Positions 8,068 through 17,020 of a DNA stretch of 25,589 nt are shown here, in pieces. A model generated the notes under the pieces. It was not told where the DNA came from and made no database searches. It was given only the letters and a program-made list of their open reading frames with translations. Both the position numbers and the translations under genes were made by a program. Each line of letters begins with the position of its first letter. Positions within the stretch are counted from its first letter, which is position 1. The DNA comes from a virus. The DNA is taken from positions 1 through 25,589 of IMG/VR virus record IMGVR_UViG_3300044841_000004. One strand, 5' to 3'.

Positions 8068-9144
8068 ATGGTTCAACCCCCTACGGGCACAACCCCCGCG
8101 GCTGGTGGATACACCGACGTCGACAACCGACTCCAGGGCGGGCACCGCACCGGCCTGATCGCCGTGCTGTTCCGCGACGCACATGGCGCGTCGACGGACA
8201 TCTCGCCCCACAACTCGAACGGCACCGTCAAGTGGAGCCCGTTCGCTCAGGACGGCCAGCTCCGCGACGACCTGTTCGCGTTCAAGCGCGGCGCTGGCGG
8301 CTTCTGGGTGGTCAACCCGAGCTCGAACGAGGGCTGGCACCTGGCGGGCGCATTCGGCGAGGGCAAGGGCCCGTCCACCAAGCCGAAGATCGACACCGAC
8401 GACCAGGCGATCGAGCAGACGAACTGGCCGTTCGACTCCGTGATCACCAAGCAGGACGAGCCGTTCACGTTCCAGGCGCTGCAGAACCTGCAGCCCGCAA
8501 TCATGCGGCTGCGCAACAACCTTCCGCTCACGGCAGCGAATGGCACCCTGCTCGTCGAGGCACCGGGGCAGCCCGACGCCGGATACAGCCAGCCGCTCGA
8601 AACGGACACGCCGGATCGCCAGTTCCTGCTCTACGGCATCCGCAAGCGCCAGGGCAAGTACCAGTTCGAGGTCGAGGCCTACGACTGCACGCAGCTCAGC
8701 GACATCGGCCAGCGCACGTACGGCAAGAAGGGCACCGCCGCCGAGCTCACCTACAAGCCGATCCCGTCCGGCTTCTACATGGGCGTTCAGGACGGCGAGT
8801 ACAAGCCGATCATCAAGCACACCCACGTCGGCGGCGACGCCTGGGCGGCGCTGTATGGCTCGCCGGTCTCGCAGTACACCGTCACGCTGGGCACGCAGTC
8901 GAGCGGTTCGTTCGCGCTCGGCCTGGACAGCCCGACCGCCGCCCCCGGCATCGCGTTCGGCGCCACGGCAGCCAACGTCAAGACCGCGCTCGTCGCGATC
9001 GATGACGGCTACACCGCCTCCGACTGGACCGTCGCTGGTTCGGCTGGTGGACCGTTCACCGTCACGACCCCCGCGGGTCGCGTGCTGGTCGGTTCGGGTG
9101 CCTCGCTGGGCACTCCGGGCTCGTTCGTGATCGCGCCCGTCTAA
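8068..9144 (+). CDS. Major tail subunit with C-terminal Ig-like domain
   Basis: A 358-residue protein with AAAAGGA upstream of ATG 8068, set apart by 81 nt, longer than most gaps here and consistent with separate, high expression. Residues about 1-260 match the tail-tube fold of actinobacteriophage major tail proteins. From about residue 269 (QYTVTLGTQSSGSFALGLD) to the end, a separate beta domain with AAPGIAFGATAANVKTALVAI and GGPFTVTTPAG looks like the small Ig-like domain often appended to tail and capsid proteins, probably displayed on the tail surface. A strong hairpin follows the stop. Confidence 0.88.
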   Translation: MVQPPTGTTPAAGGYTDVDNRLQGGHRTGLIAVLFRDAHGASTDISPHNSNGTVKWSPFAQDGQLRDDLFAFKRGAGGFWVVNPSSNEGWHLAGAFGEGKGPSTKPKIDTDDQAIEQTNWPFDSVITKQDEPFTFQALQNLQPAIMRLRNNLPLTAANGTLLVEAPGQPDAGYSQPLETDTPDRQFLLYGIRKRQGKYQFEVEAYDCTQLSDIGQRTYGKKGTAAELTYKPIPSGFYMGVQDGEYKPIIKHTHVGGDAWAALYGSPVSQYTVTLGTQSSGSFALGLDSPTAAPGIAFGATAANVKTALVAIDDGYTASDWTVAGSAGGPFTVTTPAGRVLVGSGASLGTPGSFVIAPV

Positions 9145-9156
9145 CCCACTCAAGCC

Positions 9157-9194
9157 CCTGGCGAGTGGGTGTGGGCTAACACCCACTCGCCAGG
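9157..9194 (+). terminator. Perfect 16-bp hairpin after the major tail gene
   Basis: CCTGGCGAGTGGGTGT (9157-9172) pairs without a mismatch with 9179-9194 around the 6-nt loop GGGCTA. It starts 12 nt after the major tail stop. No proper U tract follows (TCACCTTT), so it may be a mycobacterial-type terminator lacking a tail, an attenuator, or an RNA-stability element that lets the major tail protein be made in excess of the chaperones and tape measure downstream. Confidence 0.65.
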
Positions 9195-9200
9195 TCACCT

Positions 9201-9246
9201 TTAGCCCACTTAGCCCACTTAGCCCACCCGAGAGGAATTAGCCCAT
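9201..9246 (+). repeat. Three tandem 9-bp repeats plus a fourth partial copy at the start codon
   Basis: TTAGCCCAC occurs three times without a gap at 9201-9227. TTAGCCCA recurs at 9238-9245, where its final A is the first base of the ATG at 9245. The reverse complement GTGGGCTAA is present at 9171-9179, spanning the loop of the preceding hairpin. Each copy could thus pair with the hairpin loop and open the stem, or block the start region. The ribosome binding site GAGAGGAA (9230-9237) lies between copies three and four. Confidence 0.75.
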
Positions 9247-9763
9247 GTCTCAACCCGTTTCAGATTCAGCCGAGGCCCCGAAGCTGCCGCCCGTCACCGA
9301 TGAGGCGGCCGAAGCGGCGCGCGATCAGCTCGCCGAGTACTACAGCTTCGCGAAGTCGGACGTTATCCCCGCGGGTGGCGAGCTTTTCGAGATCCCCAAC
9401 CCGTCGCTGCTGAGCGAAGATCAGCAGGAACGCTACGACGTGGTGCAGCACCAGCTCCGCAGGTTCGCCCACGAAACGATCGTGATCCGCAACATGATCA
9501 CCAATGAGGTCGTGGTGGATCCGAAGACGGGTGAGCCCCTGACAAATCGGGTTCTGATCGAGCCGCACGAAACTACGGATGGCGAACTGGTCACGCCGCC
9601 GTATTGGTCGCGCGTGCTCAAGGCCGTCATCGGCGACGATGACTACGCCCGGTTCATCGCCAAGGGTGGCCGTCCGAATCAGTTCCGTCTGGTCTGGTCG
9701 AAGATGCAGCGCGAGATGTTGGAGCGCCAGGCCGAAGACTCGAAAAGTAAGGGCAGCGCTTGA
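9245..9763 (+). CDS. Tail assembly chaperone, upstream frame (lambda gpG-like)
   Basis: A 172-residue protein with a good Shine-Dalgarno sequence and ATG at 9245. It lies between major tail protein and tape measure, the fixed position of the two-frame tail assembly chaperone. It is acidic, rich in Glu and Asp at the N-terminus, and ends in a Lys/Ser-rich tail (AEDSKSKGSA) after MQREMLERQ. Chaperones of this kind bind the tape measure protein and recruit tail subunits but are absent from the finished virion. A share of ribosomes is expected to shift frame near the end and continue into the downstream frame. Confidence 0.82.
   Translation: MSQPVSDSAEAPKLPPVTDEAAEAARDQLAEYYSFAKSDVIPAGGELFEIPNPSLLSEDQQERYDVVQHQLRRFAHETIVIRNMITNEVVVDPKTGEPLTNRVLIEPHETTDGELVTPPYWSRVLKAVIGDDDYARFIAKGGRPNQFRLVWSKMQREMLERQAEDSKSKGSA
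9743..9746 (+). promoter_or_regulatory. Candidate +1 programmed frameshift site in the chaperone genes
   Basis: In the upstream frame the codons read TCG AAA AGT. The downstream frame is +1 relative to it. Lys-tRNA on AAA (9743-9745) can slip forward to AAA (9744-9746) with full pairing, placing GTA in the A site, while AGT is an uncommon Ser codon in this G+C-rich genome. The upstream stop follows 15 nt later as TGAC, a context also known to favour +1 slips (RF2). The frame relation is seen; the exact slip site is inferred. Confidence 0.5.
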
Positions 9764-10175
9764 CATCTGGCGGCGCTGGCCGACAGAAATCGAGTTCGAC
9801 CTACTGAACCTCCCCGCGCCGGTCGACATCGCCGACTGGCTACAGGGCACCCGCGACGAGCATGGCCGACTCAAGCTATCGAGTCGTCGCCTGCTCGTCA
9901 TCCTCGAGAAGTTGCCCGACGAGTCGGAGTTCAAGACTCAGGCGATGCGCAACGGCGACTGGACCACCGTCCAGAAGATGATCGCCGAGACGCACAACTT
10001 CGTCGCCAAGCATTATTCGGCGTACCTGCAGGCGCACGGCGTCGAGGGCGAAGACGTGATGTTCACCCCGTTCGTGTCGCCCGTCGAACTGATGGAGACA
10101 GTTCGAGAGGCCGAGGCCGAGATCGAGTTCTCGGATGGCGCGCTCGATACCGTACTCAACCAAATGGGTTGGTAG
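9747..10175 (+). CDS. Tail assembly chaperone, downstream frame made by frameshift (gpT-like)
   Basis: An open frame with no credible start of its own. If read after a slip at 9743-9746, the fusion has 167 + 142 = 309 residues. The segment DIWRRWPTEIEFDLLNLP just after the upstream stop looks like the conserved beginning of chaperone T domains, supporting a junction before 9763. The C-terminal part is helical and acidic (ETVREAEAEIEFSDGALD). It completes 30 nt before the tape measure gene. Most siphoviruses use a -1 shift here, so the +1 (or -2) geometry is less common. Confidence 0.72.
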   Translation, partial: VRAALDIWRRWPTEIEFDLLNLPAPVDIADWLQGTRDEHGRLKLSSRRLLVILEKLPDESEFKTQAMRNGDWTTVQKMIAETHNFVAKHYSAYLQAHGVEGEDVMFTPFVSPVELMETVREAEAEIEFSDGALDTVLNQMGW

Positions 10176-10205
10176 TGACCCTAATTCGCGAAAGGTGGTG
10201 GATCT

Positions 10206-13200
10206 GTGGTTGTGCACATTGATGTGGATACACAGCTCGACCACAGTTCGATCAATCGGTCAGCCGATGAGATCAAGCGCGAGATGGAGAAGCGCGGCGA
10301 CAGCGCCGGTCAGGGCTGGACCGACGGGTTCGCCAAAGCCGTCGAGCGCGACACCAATGTGCGCAAGGCCGCCGAGAAGGTTGGTGACTCGCTCGACAAA
10401 CTCACCGCCGCCGAGGCGCGCCGGGCGACGGAGCTGGCGAAGTCGAAGGCCGTCAACGACGCCGTTGCCGCATCCGAGGAGAAGCTGAACAAGCAGCGCT
10501 CACTGGGATTCAGTACGAGCGCTGCCGAGACCGAGAAGGAATTGACCGCTCTGCGCGAGAAGCAGAACGAGATCAACAACCGGCTCGTCATCTCCACCAC
10601 CGAAGTCAGTCGGGCCGAGCGCGACCGCACCCGCTCGATCCGTGAGGCGGGTGACGCCTACCGTCAGATGGGCAATGACGGCGAGTCGGCGATGAGCCGG
10701 CTATCCAAGCTCGGCGACCTGCCAGGCGTTGGCGGTGCGATCAAGTGGAACGTCGGGCTCATCGGCATCGGCACGCTTCCCGCCGCGGCCACGGCGATCA
10801 CCGAAGTGGCTGGAGCCGTGCAGCAGCTGGCGGGGGCGGGTCTCGCGCTGCCGGGCATCTTCGCCGGTATAGCCTCCTCGGTCGGTGTCGGGATGCTGGG
10901 CATGTTCGGCATGTCCGATGCGCTCGACAAGATCAGCAAGGCCGACCTCACGGGCACGCAGGCGTCGGTCGATGCGGCGAACAAGGCGCTGGACGGCCTG
11001 TCACCGGCGGGTGCCGACGCCGTCAAGACCGTGGCGGGCCTCAAGGGCACGTTCATGGACCTGCGGAACATCGCGTCCGAGAACATGCTTGACGGATTCT
11101 CGGGCGGCCTCAAGAGGCTGGTTGCGGCTGACCTGCCTGCGGTCACGCGCGGCATCGATGGCATCTCCCGGGGCATCAATCAGAACCTGACACAGGCGAT
11201 GACGTCGCTGGGCTCGGGGTCGTCGCAGGGGTTTCTGGATCGGATATTCGGCAATACGGGCGATGCTCAGCGGCGGCTAACGGCCGCCATCGACCCAGCC
11301 ATTCACGCCATCGGCACGCTGACGGCCGCGGGCTCGGATTCATTGCCGCGCTTGGCCGATGCCGTCGGCAAGGTGGCTGATCGGTTCGATCGGTTCATCA
11401 CCGCCGCCGATGGCGATGGCCGCCTGAAGAAGTGGATCGACGAGGGGCTCGACGGGTTCACCAGCCTAGGCAACATCGCGCTGAACATCGGCAAGTCGTT
11501 CACCGCGGTCACCGCGGCGGCGGGCGGTGGTGCTGGACTACTCGGCACGCTGGAGTCGGCAACCGGGAAGCTGCAGACGTTCCTGAATTCCAGTGACGGA
11601 CAGTCGAAGCTGAAGCAGTTCTTCGCCGATGGCCGCGACATGTTGGGCCAACTGAAGGACGTCGCGACGACGGCCGGCCCAGTGCTGGCAGGCGTGTTCC
11701 AGGCGGGAGTTAGCGCGGCGAACTCCTACCTGCCCCTCATCAAGCAAGTCCTCGACATCATCAACAAAATCCCGGGCGGCGCCGAGGGAGTTGTCAACGC
11801 GTTCATCGCATGGAAGACCATCTCGGGTATCGGGTCGCTCGCGACATCCTTGACGAACGTCGGCGGCCTGCTTGGCGGACTAGGCCCGAAGGCGACTGCC
11901 GCTGGCGGGGCGATGAGTTCGGCACTGACGCTCGCCGGCCCGATCGCCGCCGCGGTGGCCTTGTCGATCGCGTACGACGGCGTCCTCAACAAGATCAATC
12001 AGATAACCGGAACGACGATCGCGACGGATCTGAACAACCGCGTCGGCCCCGGCAGTGCCCAGTGGTGGATCGACGAGGCACAGGGCAAACATCCCACCGA
12101 GGCGAAGTCGGCTGCACAGAGTGCGCTCGATGCAGCACGGGAAACCGCGCGGCTGAACGGCCCGCCCCCCTTGCTGCCGGGGTCGATCTCGTCGGACACG
12201 TTGGCGCGCAAGGACGACATGACGGGCGTTCCCAAGTCGGTGCTGACGTCGGCTGACGTTCCCGGGGTGAGTTCCTACTCGGCCCCCACCGTCACCTCAG
12301 GTGGCAGCGGCAAGGACAAGACCCCCTTCATCGACCCGTCCAAGTACATGATGGGCGACCCGCTCGCCGGCATGCCCGGCGCGGTGGCCGGTGCCGACCC
12401 CTCCAAGATCTACGACGCCGACAGCAAGGTCATCACCGCTACGCACAACCTCGAGCAAGGCCGCCTCGCGCTGCAGGTACTGGAGGCGAAGGGCAATGCG
12501 ACACAACAGGAATTACTGACCGCGAAGAACAACCTGGTCGAGCAGGAACGCGCGCTCTACAACGCGCAGGCCGACGACATCAAGGCCCGCACGAACCAGA
12601 TGAAGCAGTCGGCTTCCGATCTCGCGTCGATCTTCGCACCGCTCGATCAGGACTTCGGCATATCCAAGGGCATACCCGGCCTCGTCGAGAACCTCACCAG
12701 GATGTTCGGCAACATGGCGCTCGCGGGCGCTATCGGCTCGTCGCCATCACTGCAGACCGCGGCGCTGTCGCTGATGAGCGATGGGTCCGGCAGTCGCGGC
12801 GGCGGCGGTGGCGGATATGGCATGTCGGGCAGCTTCACTGGCATGTCCGGCGGCAGCCCAAACGTCAACGCGATGCTCGCCCTCGCTCAAGGCGCCAGCG
12901 GCAACACCAAGTACGCCGCGGCATCCGATCTCGTCAACGGACTGGCCGACTGCTCGGGCTCGATCTCGGATCTCTACGAGGTCTTGAAGACGGGCACGTC
13001 CACGCCAGCCCGCGATTTCACGACCGCGAATTTCGCCACTCCGGCTGGAGCCGCGGCGTTGGGTTTCCAGCCAGGGTTCATGCCTGGGGCTTTCAACGTC
13101 GGTGTCCATCAGGGCGGCCCCGGCGGCGGCCACATGGCGGCCACGCTGCCGAACAACGTCAACTTCGAGGGTGGCGGCGGGACGGGCGGGGGCGCGCAGT

Positions 13201-13976
13201 ACGGCGGCTCGGCCTCGGGTGCTCTAGACCCGCAGTTCGAGAGCCAGTACTACATGCCCGTCGGCGGCCCCTCGTCGATCGGTCCTGCGCCCCTCGGTGG
13301 CGGGGTTGGCGCTCCTGCCGCTGGCGGTGGTGGAATCCCCATCCCGGACATCACAAATCCCGGGCTGTACAACCCAGCCACGGGTACCTACGGCGGACCG
13401 GGTGGCGCCGGGCCATTGCCTGCTATCCCCGCGGGCGCTGGCGGCGGACAGGGCTACATGGGACTCGGTGGCCCACCTCCAATGACCACCGGCACCCCAT
13501 TCCCCGCCGGATCGGGCGGCGGCGGCCAGATCGGTGGCGCGGCGCTCGACATGGCAACTGATGCGGGCGCGATGGCGCTGGACGTCATGGCCCCCGGTGC
13601 CGGAGAGGGCGCCAAGATCGGAATCCAGCTCGCCAAGCGGGCCATTCAATACGGCGCCCAGGTCGCGGGTATCGCCACCAGTGGCGTGATGGAGACGCTG
13701 CTGCCCGCAGGCTCTCCATTGGCGGCCAATTCGTGGTTCTCCAAGCTGGCGGGCGGACTGTCGGGCGCACGCCCCGCGAAGGACAACCTGGCGGGCAAGG
13801 GTTCGGCGCAGGCCGCGCCGCCTATGCCGGGGGCGCCCGGTGCTAGTGGTCAGCCCGGCCAAGGCGGCGGCGACACCAACATCAGCGTCACCAACCAGCG
13901 GGCCACCGAAGACGGCACCGGCCGCGACATCCAGCAGCACCTCTCGGCCCAGTACGCGCAACCGGGGCCAGGATGA
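10206..13976 (+). CDS. Tape measure protein with NlpC/P60-like Cys/His domain
   Basis: A 1256-residue protein, the longest in the window, from GTG 10206 with AAAGGTGG upstream. Its length sets tail length. Residues 1-170 are charged helix/coiled coil. Hydrophobic stretches at about 181-238 and 567-592 may cross the host membrane during DNA entry. A Gly-rich segment near 860 is followed by a domain with ADCSGSISDLYEV (Cys916) and GGGHMAATLPNNVNFE (His976), the Cys/His pattern of NlpC/P60-type hydrolases seen in several mycobacteriophage tape measures, where it may open peptidoglycan locally. The rest is Gly/Pro-rich and low in complexity. At about 3 residues per 2 nm the tail would be in the range of 180-200 nm, an estimate from the general ruler relation. 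Confidence 0.92.
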   Translation: MVVHIDVDTQLDHSSINRSADEIKREMEKRGDSAGQGWTDGFAKAVERDTNVRKAAEKVGDSLDKLTAAEARRATELAKSKAVNDAVAASEEKLNKQRSLGFSTSAAETEKELTALREKQNEINNRLVISTTEVSRAERDRTRSIREAGDAYRQMGNDGESAMSRLSKLGDLPGVGGAIKWNVGLIGIGTLPAAATAITEVAGAVQQLAGAGLALPGIFAGIASSVGVGMLGMFGMSDALDKISKADLTGTQASVDAANKALDGLSPAGADAVKTVAGLKGTFMDLRNIASENMLDGFSGGLKRLVAADLPAVTRGIDGISRGINQNLTQAMTSLGSGSSQGFLDRIFGNTGDAQRRLTAAIDPAIHAIGTLTAAGSDSLPRLADAVGKVADRFDRFITAADGDGRLKKWIDEGLDGFTSLGNIALNIGKSFTAVTAAAGGGAGLLGTLESATGKLQTFLNSSDGQSKLKQFFADGRDMLGQLKDVATTAGPVLAGVFQAGVSAANSYLPLIKQVLDIINKIPGGAEGVVNAFIAWKTISGIGSLATSLTNVGGLLGGLGPKATAAGGAMSSALTLAGPIAAAVALSIAYDGVLNKINQITGTTIATDLNNRVGPGSAQWWIDEAQGKHPTEAKSAAQSALDAARETARLNGPPPLLPGSISSDTLARKDDMTGVPKSVLTSADVPGVSSYSAPTVTSGGSGKDKTPFIDPSKYMMGDPLAGMPGAVAGADPSKIYDADSKVITATHNLEQGRLALQVLEAKGNATQQELLTAKNNLVEQERALYNAQADDIKARTNQMKQSASDLASIFAPLDQDFGISKGIPGLVENLTRMFGNMALAGAIGSSPSLQTAALSLMSDGSGSRGGGGGGYGMSGSFTGMSGGSPNVNAMLALAQGASGNTKYAAASDLVNGLADCSGSISDLYEVLKTGTSTPARDFTTANFATPAGAAALGFQPGFMPGAFNVGVHQGGPGGGHMAATLPNNVNFEGGGGTGGGAQYGGSASGALDPQFESQYYMPVGGPSSIGPAPLGGGVGAPAAGGGGIPIPDITNPGLYNPATGTYGGPGGAGPLPAIPAGAGGGQGYMGLGGPPPMTTGTPFPAGSGGGGQIGGAALDMATDAGAMALDVMAPGAGEGAKIGIQLAKRAIQYGAQVAGIATSGVMETLLPAGSPLAANSWFSKLAGGLSGARPAKDNLAGKGSAQAAPPMPGAPGASGQPGQGGGDTNISVTNQRATEDGTGRDIQQHLSAQYAQPGPG

Positions 13977-15697
13977 CCGGCGCCCCGTCCGTCCGCCTCC
14001 CCAGCGGCCCGATCACGCCGCAAGGTGCTTACCACTTGCTCAACGGCAAGATCCCGATGCTCTGGCTCGATGCCCCCGACGGCTCGATCCGCATCGACTT
14101 CATGGGCGGGCTGTCGATGATCGACCGCACACGCCCCGAGTCGGTGCACATCAAAAAGGACGGGCTCAAGGGTCTCATCGCGCCGTGGAAGCAGGTCAAG
14201 CAGAAGGGCGCCACGCAGGACGGCATCACGTTCATCGACGCGCTGAACGATGAGCTCGAGGTGCAGATCACCGCGATAGCCCGAGGTCGCGACGCGCAGC
14301 ACCTGCGCCAGGTGATCCGCTACCTGACTGGCTCTGTCGACCCGAAGAAGACGTCCAAGCTGAACTTCTTCACCCAGGAGATGGGTCACTGGTGGGCTGA
14401 CGTCCGTTGGATGAAGACCTTGCCCGGCCCGATGTCTGGTGCTCAGCAACGCAAGCAGCAGGTCGATCTCATGCTGGAGAGCGACGGGACCGGATGCTGG
14501 CAGTCCGACCCCGACAGTGCGACGTTCAGCTTCGTCTACGACGACGTGGTCGACCTATTCGACACGGAGTACCCCAACGACGCCGGCCCGAACTGGCCGC
14601 TGCACTACTACGACGGCACGGGCGGCGGGCATCCGCGCATCGAGCGTGGCTACCTGACGTGGGTCGACGACCCCGATCACCTGATCCTCACCAGCGGTCT
14701 CAGTGTCGCCATGGGGCCATTCAAGAACTTCTCGACCGTGACCAACAACCAGGTCGTGTCGATGGTGCTCGGCTGGTTCCAAGAGATCACGTTCCCCGAC
14801 GGCGCCGAGAACCACCTGTGGGCGCGCATGGGCCGCAACGTCGACGGCAGCTGGAACGGCAACGGTGTGCGCGCCAGCATCGGGCCGTTCAGCGTGGAGC
14901 TGTCCCGCTTCAACAACTTCGTCGAGACCCCGATGATGCAGTGGTTCAACCTGCCATCGCTACCGGGCGAAAGCTACACGCTCGTCGCAGGATTCGTGGA
15001 CAACCCGCGCCACTTCCAGATCCAGCGCAATGGCCTGCCGATCTGGGATCACGTCGAGGCCGCAACCGGACTGTCGGTGATCAATGCGTCGCATCGCGGC
15101 GTCGGCATCGGGATGCGTGCGGGTGGCGCCATCATCACTCAGGCCACCCCCTCGGCGCTGCTGTCGTTCAGCGCGGGGGACAACGCCACGGTCACCCAGT
15201 CGGGATTCCTCGAGCGGGTCAACGTTGGTGATCAGGGAATGTACGACGACTACACGATTTTCGGGCCCGCGAGCAAGGTGAAGATCTGGAACGGCCCGGA
15301 CTCTGACGACTGGGTGGAGATCGGCCCGCTGCTGCCCAATCAGGTGATGTTCGTGCGCAGTGATCCGCGCGACCGCCAGGTGCAGGATCTGACGTCCGTG
15401 CCGCCAACGCCGCAGGAGCTCACCCAGTTTCAGCAGGCATCGAGTGCGTTCCTCAGTCTCGTCGGGGTCGCAGGTACGCCACTGGCGCAACAGATCGAGT
15501 CCTTCTTCGGGGTTACGCCGCCACAGGGTCCGACCTACTCGCTTCTCAAGGGCCGGTTCAGTGACGCTGCGGCCATCCCGCCGAAGTCGCCCGGTGAGCC
15601 CGTGCGGCCCTATCACGTGAAGGTCTCCATCGAGGGCGGCAACGCATCCTCGACGATCGTCGCGGCAGGTACGCCGCTGCGAAGGCTGCCCTGGTGA
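13973..15697 (+). CDS. Distal tail / minor tail protein (Dit-like)
   Basis: A 574-residue protein whose ATG overlaps the tape measure stop. The first gene after the tape measure normally encodes the distal tail protein, the hub that joins tube and tip. Residues about 35-240 show the beta-rich N-terminal hub domain (MLWLDAPDGSIRIDF, DSATFSFVYDDVVDLFDTEYP). A central lectin-like beta region follows (YLTWVDDPDHLILTSGLSV), ending with a Pro/Thr-rich segment. No enzymatic motif is visible. The end overlaps the next gene in GTGA. Confidence 0.72.
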   Translation: MTGAPSVRLPSGPITPQGAYHLLNGKIPMLWLDAPDGSIRIDFMGGLSMIDRTRPESVHIKKDGLKGLIAPWKQVKQKGATQDGITFIDALNDELEVQITAIARGRDAQHLRQVIRYLTGSVDPKKTSKLNFFTQEMGHWWADVRWMKTLPGPMSGAQQRKQQVDLMLESDGTGCWQSDPDSATFSFVYDDVVDLFDTEYPNDAGPNWPLHYYDGTGGGHPRIERGYLTWVDDPDHLILTSGLSVAMGPFKNFSTVTNNQVVSMVLGWFQEITFPDGAENHLWARMGRNVDGSWNGNGVRASIGPFSVELSRFNNFVETPMMQWFNLPSLPGESYTLVAGFVDNPRHFQIQRNGLPIWDHVEAATGLSVINASHRGVGIGMRAGGAIITQATPSALLSFSAGDNATVTQSGFLERVNVGDQGMYDDYTIFGPASKVKIWNGPDSDDWVEIGPLLPNQVMFVRSDPRDRQVQDLTSVPPTPQELTQFQQASSAFLSLVGVAGTPLAQQIESFFGVTPPQGPTYSLLKGRFSDAAAIPPKSPGEPVRPYHVKVSIEGGNASSTIVAAGTPLRRLPW

Positions 15698-16977
15698 CAT
15701 CCACCGAACTCGCGCGCTGGAATGCGCGCAATACAGCCGCGCGCAGAAGCGAACTCGAGCTGTGGAACGCCGACGTCCAGTCAGGCGATCCGGAGCGCGT
15801 CGCCCGCTCTGCCAAGCGTCTCGCCGACGAGCTGGCCAAGGTCGACCCCGAGTGGATCTTCACCCTGCACGACAAGTGGTGGCGGCCCACGGGGGAGGTC
15901 GGCAAGCACCTCGTCGAGGCGTCGGGCACCGATCCGCGCAACAACGTGCCCTCGGCCACGATGAAGCAGACCGGCACCTCACCGCACATCGGCAAGATGA
16001 TGGAGTGCCGCCGAACGCTGGTGGGCGTCACGGTCGAGACGGCGGGGCTGCGGTTCCCGTTCTACGTCCAGAAGCACAGCTACAAGCTCGACAAGGGCGA
16101 ATACACCTCTACCGCAACACTTCGCGGCATCTGGGACATCCTCAACTACTTGGTCATCATTCCCTCATGGTGGCTTCCGTTGATCGCCCAGCCGTTCTCC
16201 TATGCGGTGTTCTTCGGGCCCATCGTGACGTGCATCGAGAACATGATCACCGAGTGCGCGTTGCGGCTGCAGCTCGGCCTCTGGGAGTTCATCGACAACA
16301 TTGCCTCGCTCAACCCCGACTTCCGCACCTGGTTCGGCACGCTGATCACTGCTGGCGGCATCACGCTCCAGTCGCTCGCCGAGATGGCCAAGACGCCGAT
16401 GTATGTGGTGCGCACCAACCCGTTCCTGGACACGTCGCCACTGTGGGGCAAGACGGTTCGCATGGAGACCTGCGGGACGATCATCACCGAGGCCACGCGG
16501 CCGTACGGAGTCATCGTCGAGGTCGACCTCTGGAAAGAGGGCGACGCGCAGCCCGACGCCTGGGCCAACCTGACCAAGCCCACCTATGTCATTCGGGTGA
16601 AGGACAGAAGCCAGATTGAGGGTCCGACGAAAACCGTTCTGGACTCAGCGATCCGGACGACGGTCGACCTGTTCGGCCAACTGTTCGGTCAGGTCGACGG
16701 GATCCTCGGCCAGGCACAGGGCATGGAGGGCGTGTTCGTCGCGCCGGTCATCGGCCTGAACTTCGTCGCTCCGTGGGTGATGCTCGAGTTACCCGAGCCC
16801 GGCAACGATGGCGGCCTGCTCACGTGCGAGGTCATCGACCACACGCCCACCGGTTGGCGCCACATCATCGGCGGAAAATCTCCGAAGTGGTTGAACGACT
16901 TGATAAATGCGTTCTTCTCCTGGGTCATCGACTCAGCCATGATAGTCATAGGGTTTGTGGGTATTCCCTCGAATGCC
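15694..16977 (+). CDS. Minor tail protein, ReqiPepy6 gp37-like, 5' part (frame interrupted)
   Basis: From GTG 15694, this frame encodes 428 residues up to the GCC codon at 16975-16977. The region from about 115 (MECRRTLVGVTVETAG) through ILNYLVIIPSWWLPLIAQPF and ITECALRLQLGLWEFIDN is the signature of the Siphovirus ReqiPepy6 gp37-like family, a baseplate or tail-tip protein always found right after the distal tail gene in these phages. Beyond 16977 the frame enters a perfect palindrome and then stays open by chance to 18096, but that sequence is a shadow of the following genes. The natural C-terminus lies in the +1 frame from 17021. Whether a full protein is made depends on how ribosomes cross the palindrome. 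Confidence 0.83.
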
Positions 16978-17018
16978 GGTGCCCCCCCGGGCAACTGGGG
17001 GGGCACCGGCATTCGAGG
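16967..17018. repeat. Perfect 22-bp stem, 8-nt loop palindrome interrupting the minor tail gene
   Basis: Bases 16967-16988 (CCTCGAATGCC, then GGTGCCCCCCC) pair without a mismatch with 16997-17018 around GGGCAACT. The stem includes a C7:G7 tract. Identical GCC codons stand at 16975-16977, inside the left arm, and at 17018-17020. Dropping 16978-17020 (43 nt) joins the two gene parts in frame as GIPSNA-LGILDG. A +1 slip on CCC-C inside the C7 tract (16982-16988) also restores frame with 14 extra residues. It may be a bypass element, a frameshift stimulator, a small palindromic insertion, or an amplification fold-back artefact. I see no second copy in the window. Confidence 0.9.
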
Positions 17019-17020
17019 CC

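Noticed and set aside
7969-9198. 409-residue reverse frame opposite the major tail gene
   Set aside because: It is Arg/Ala/Val-rich and mirrors the G+C-rich codon structure of the major tail protein; no start signal or domain.
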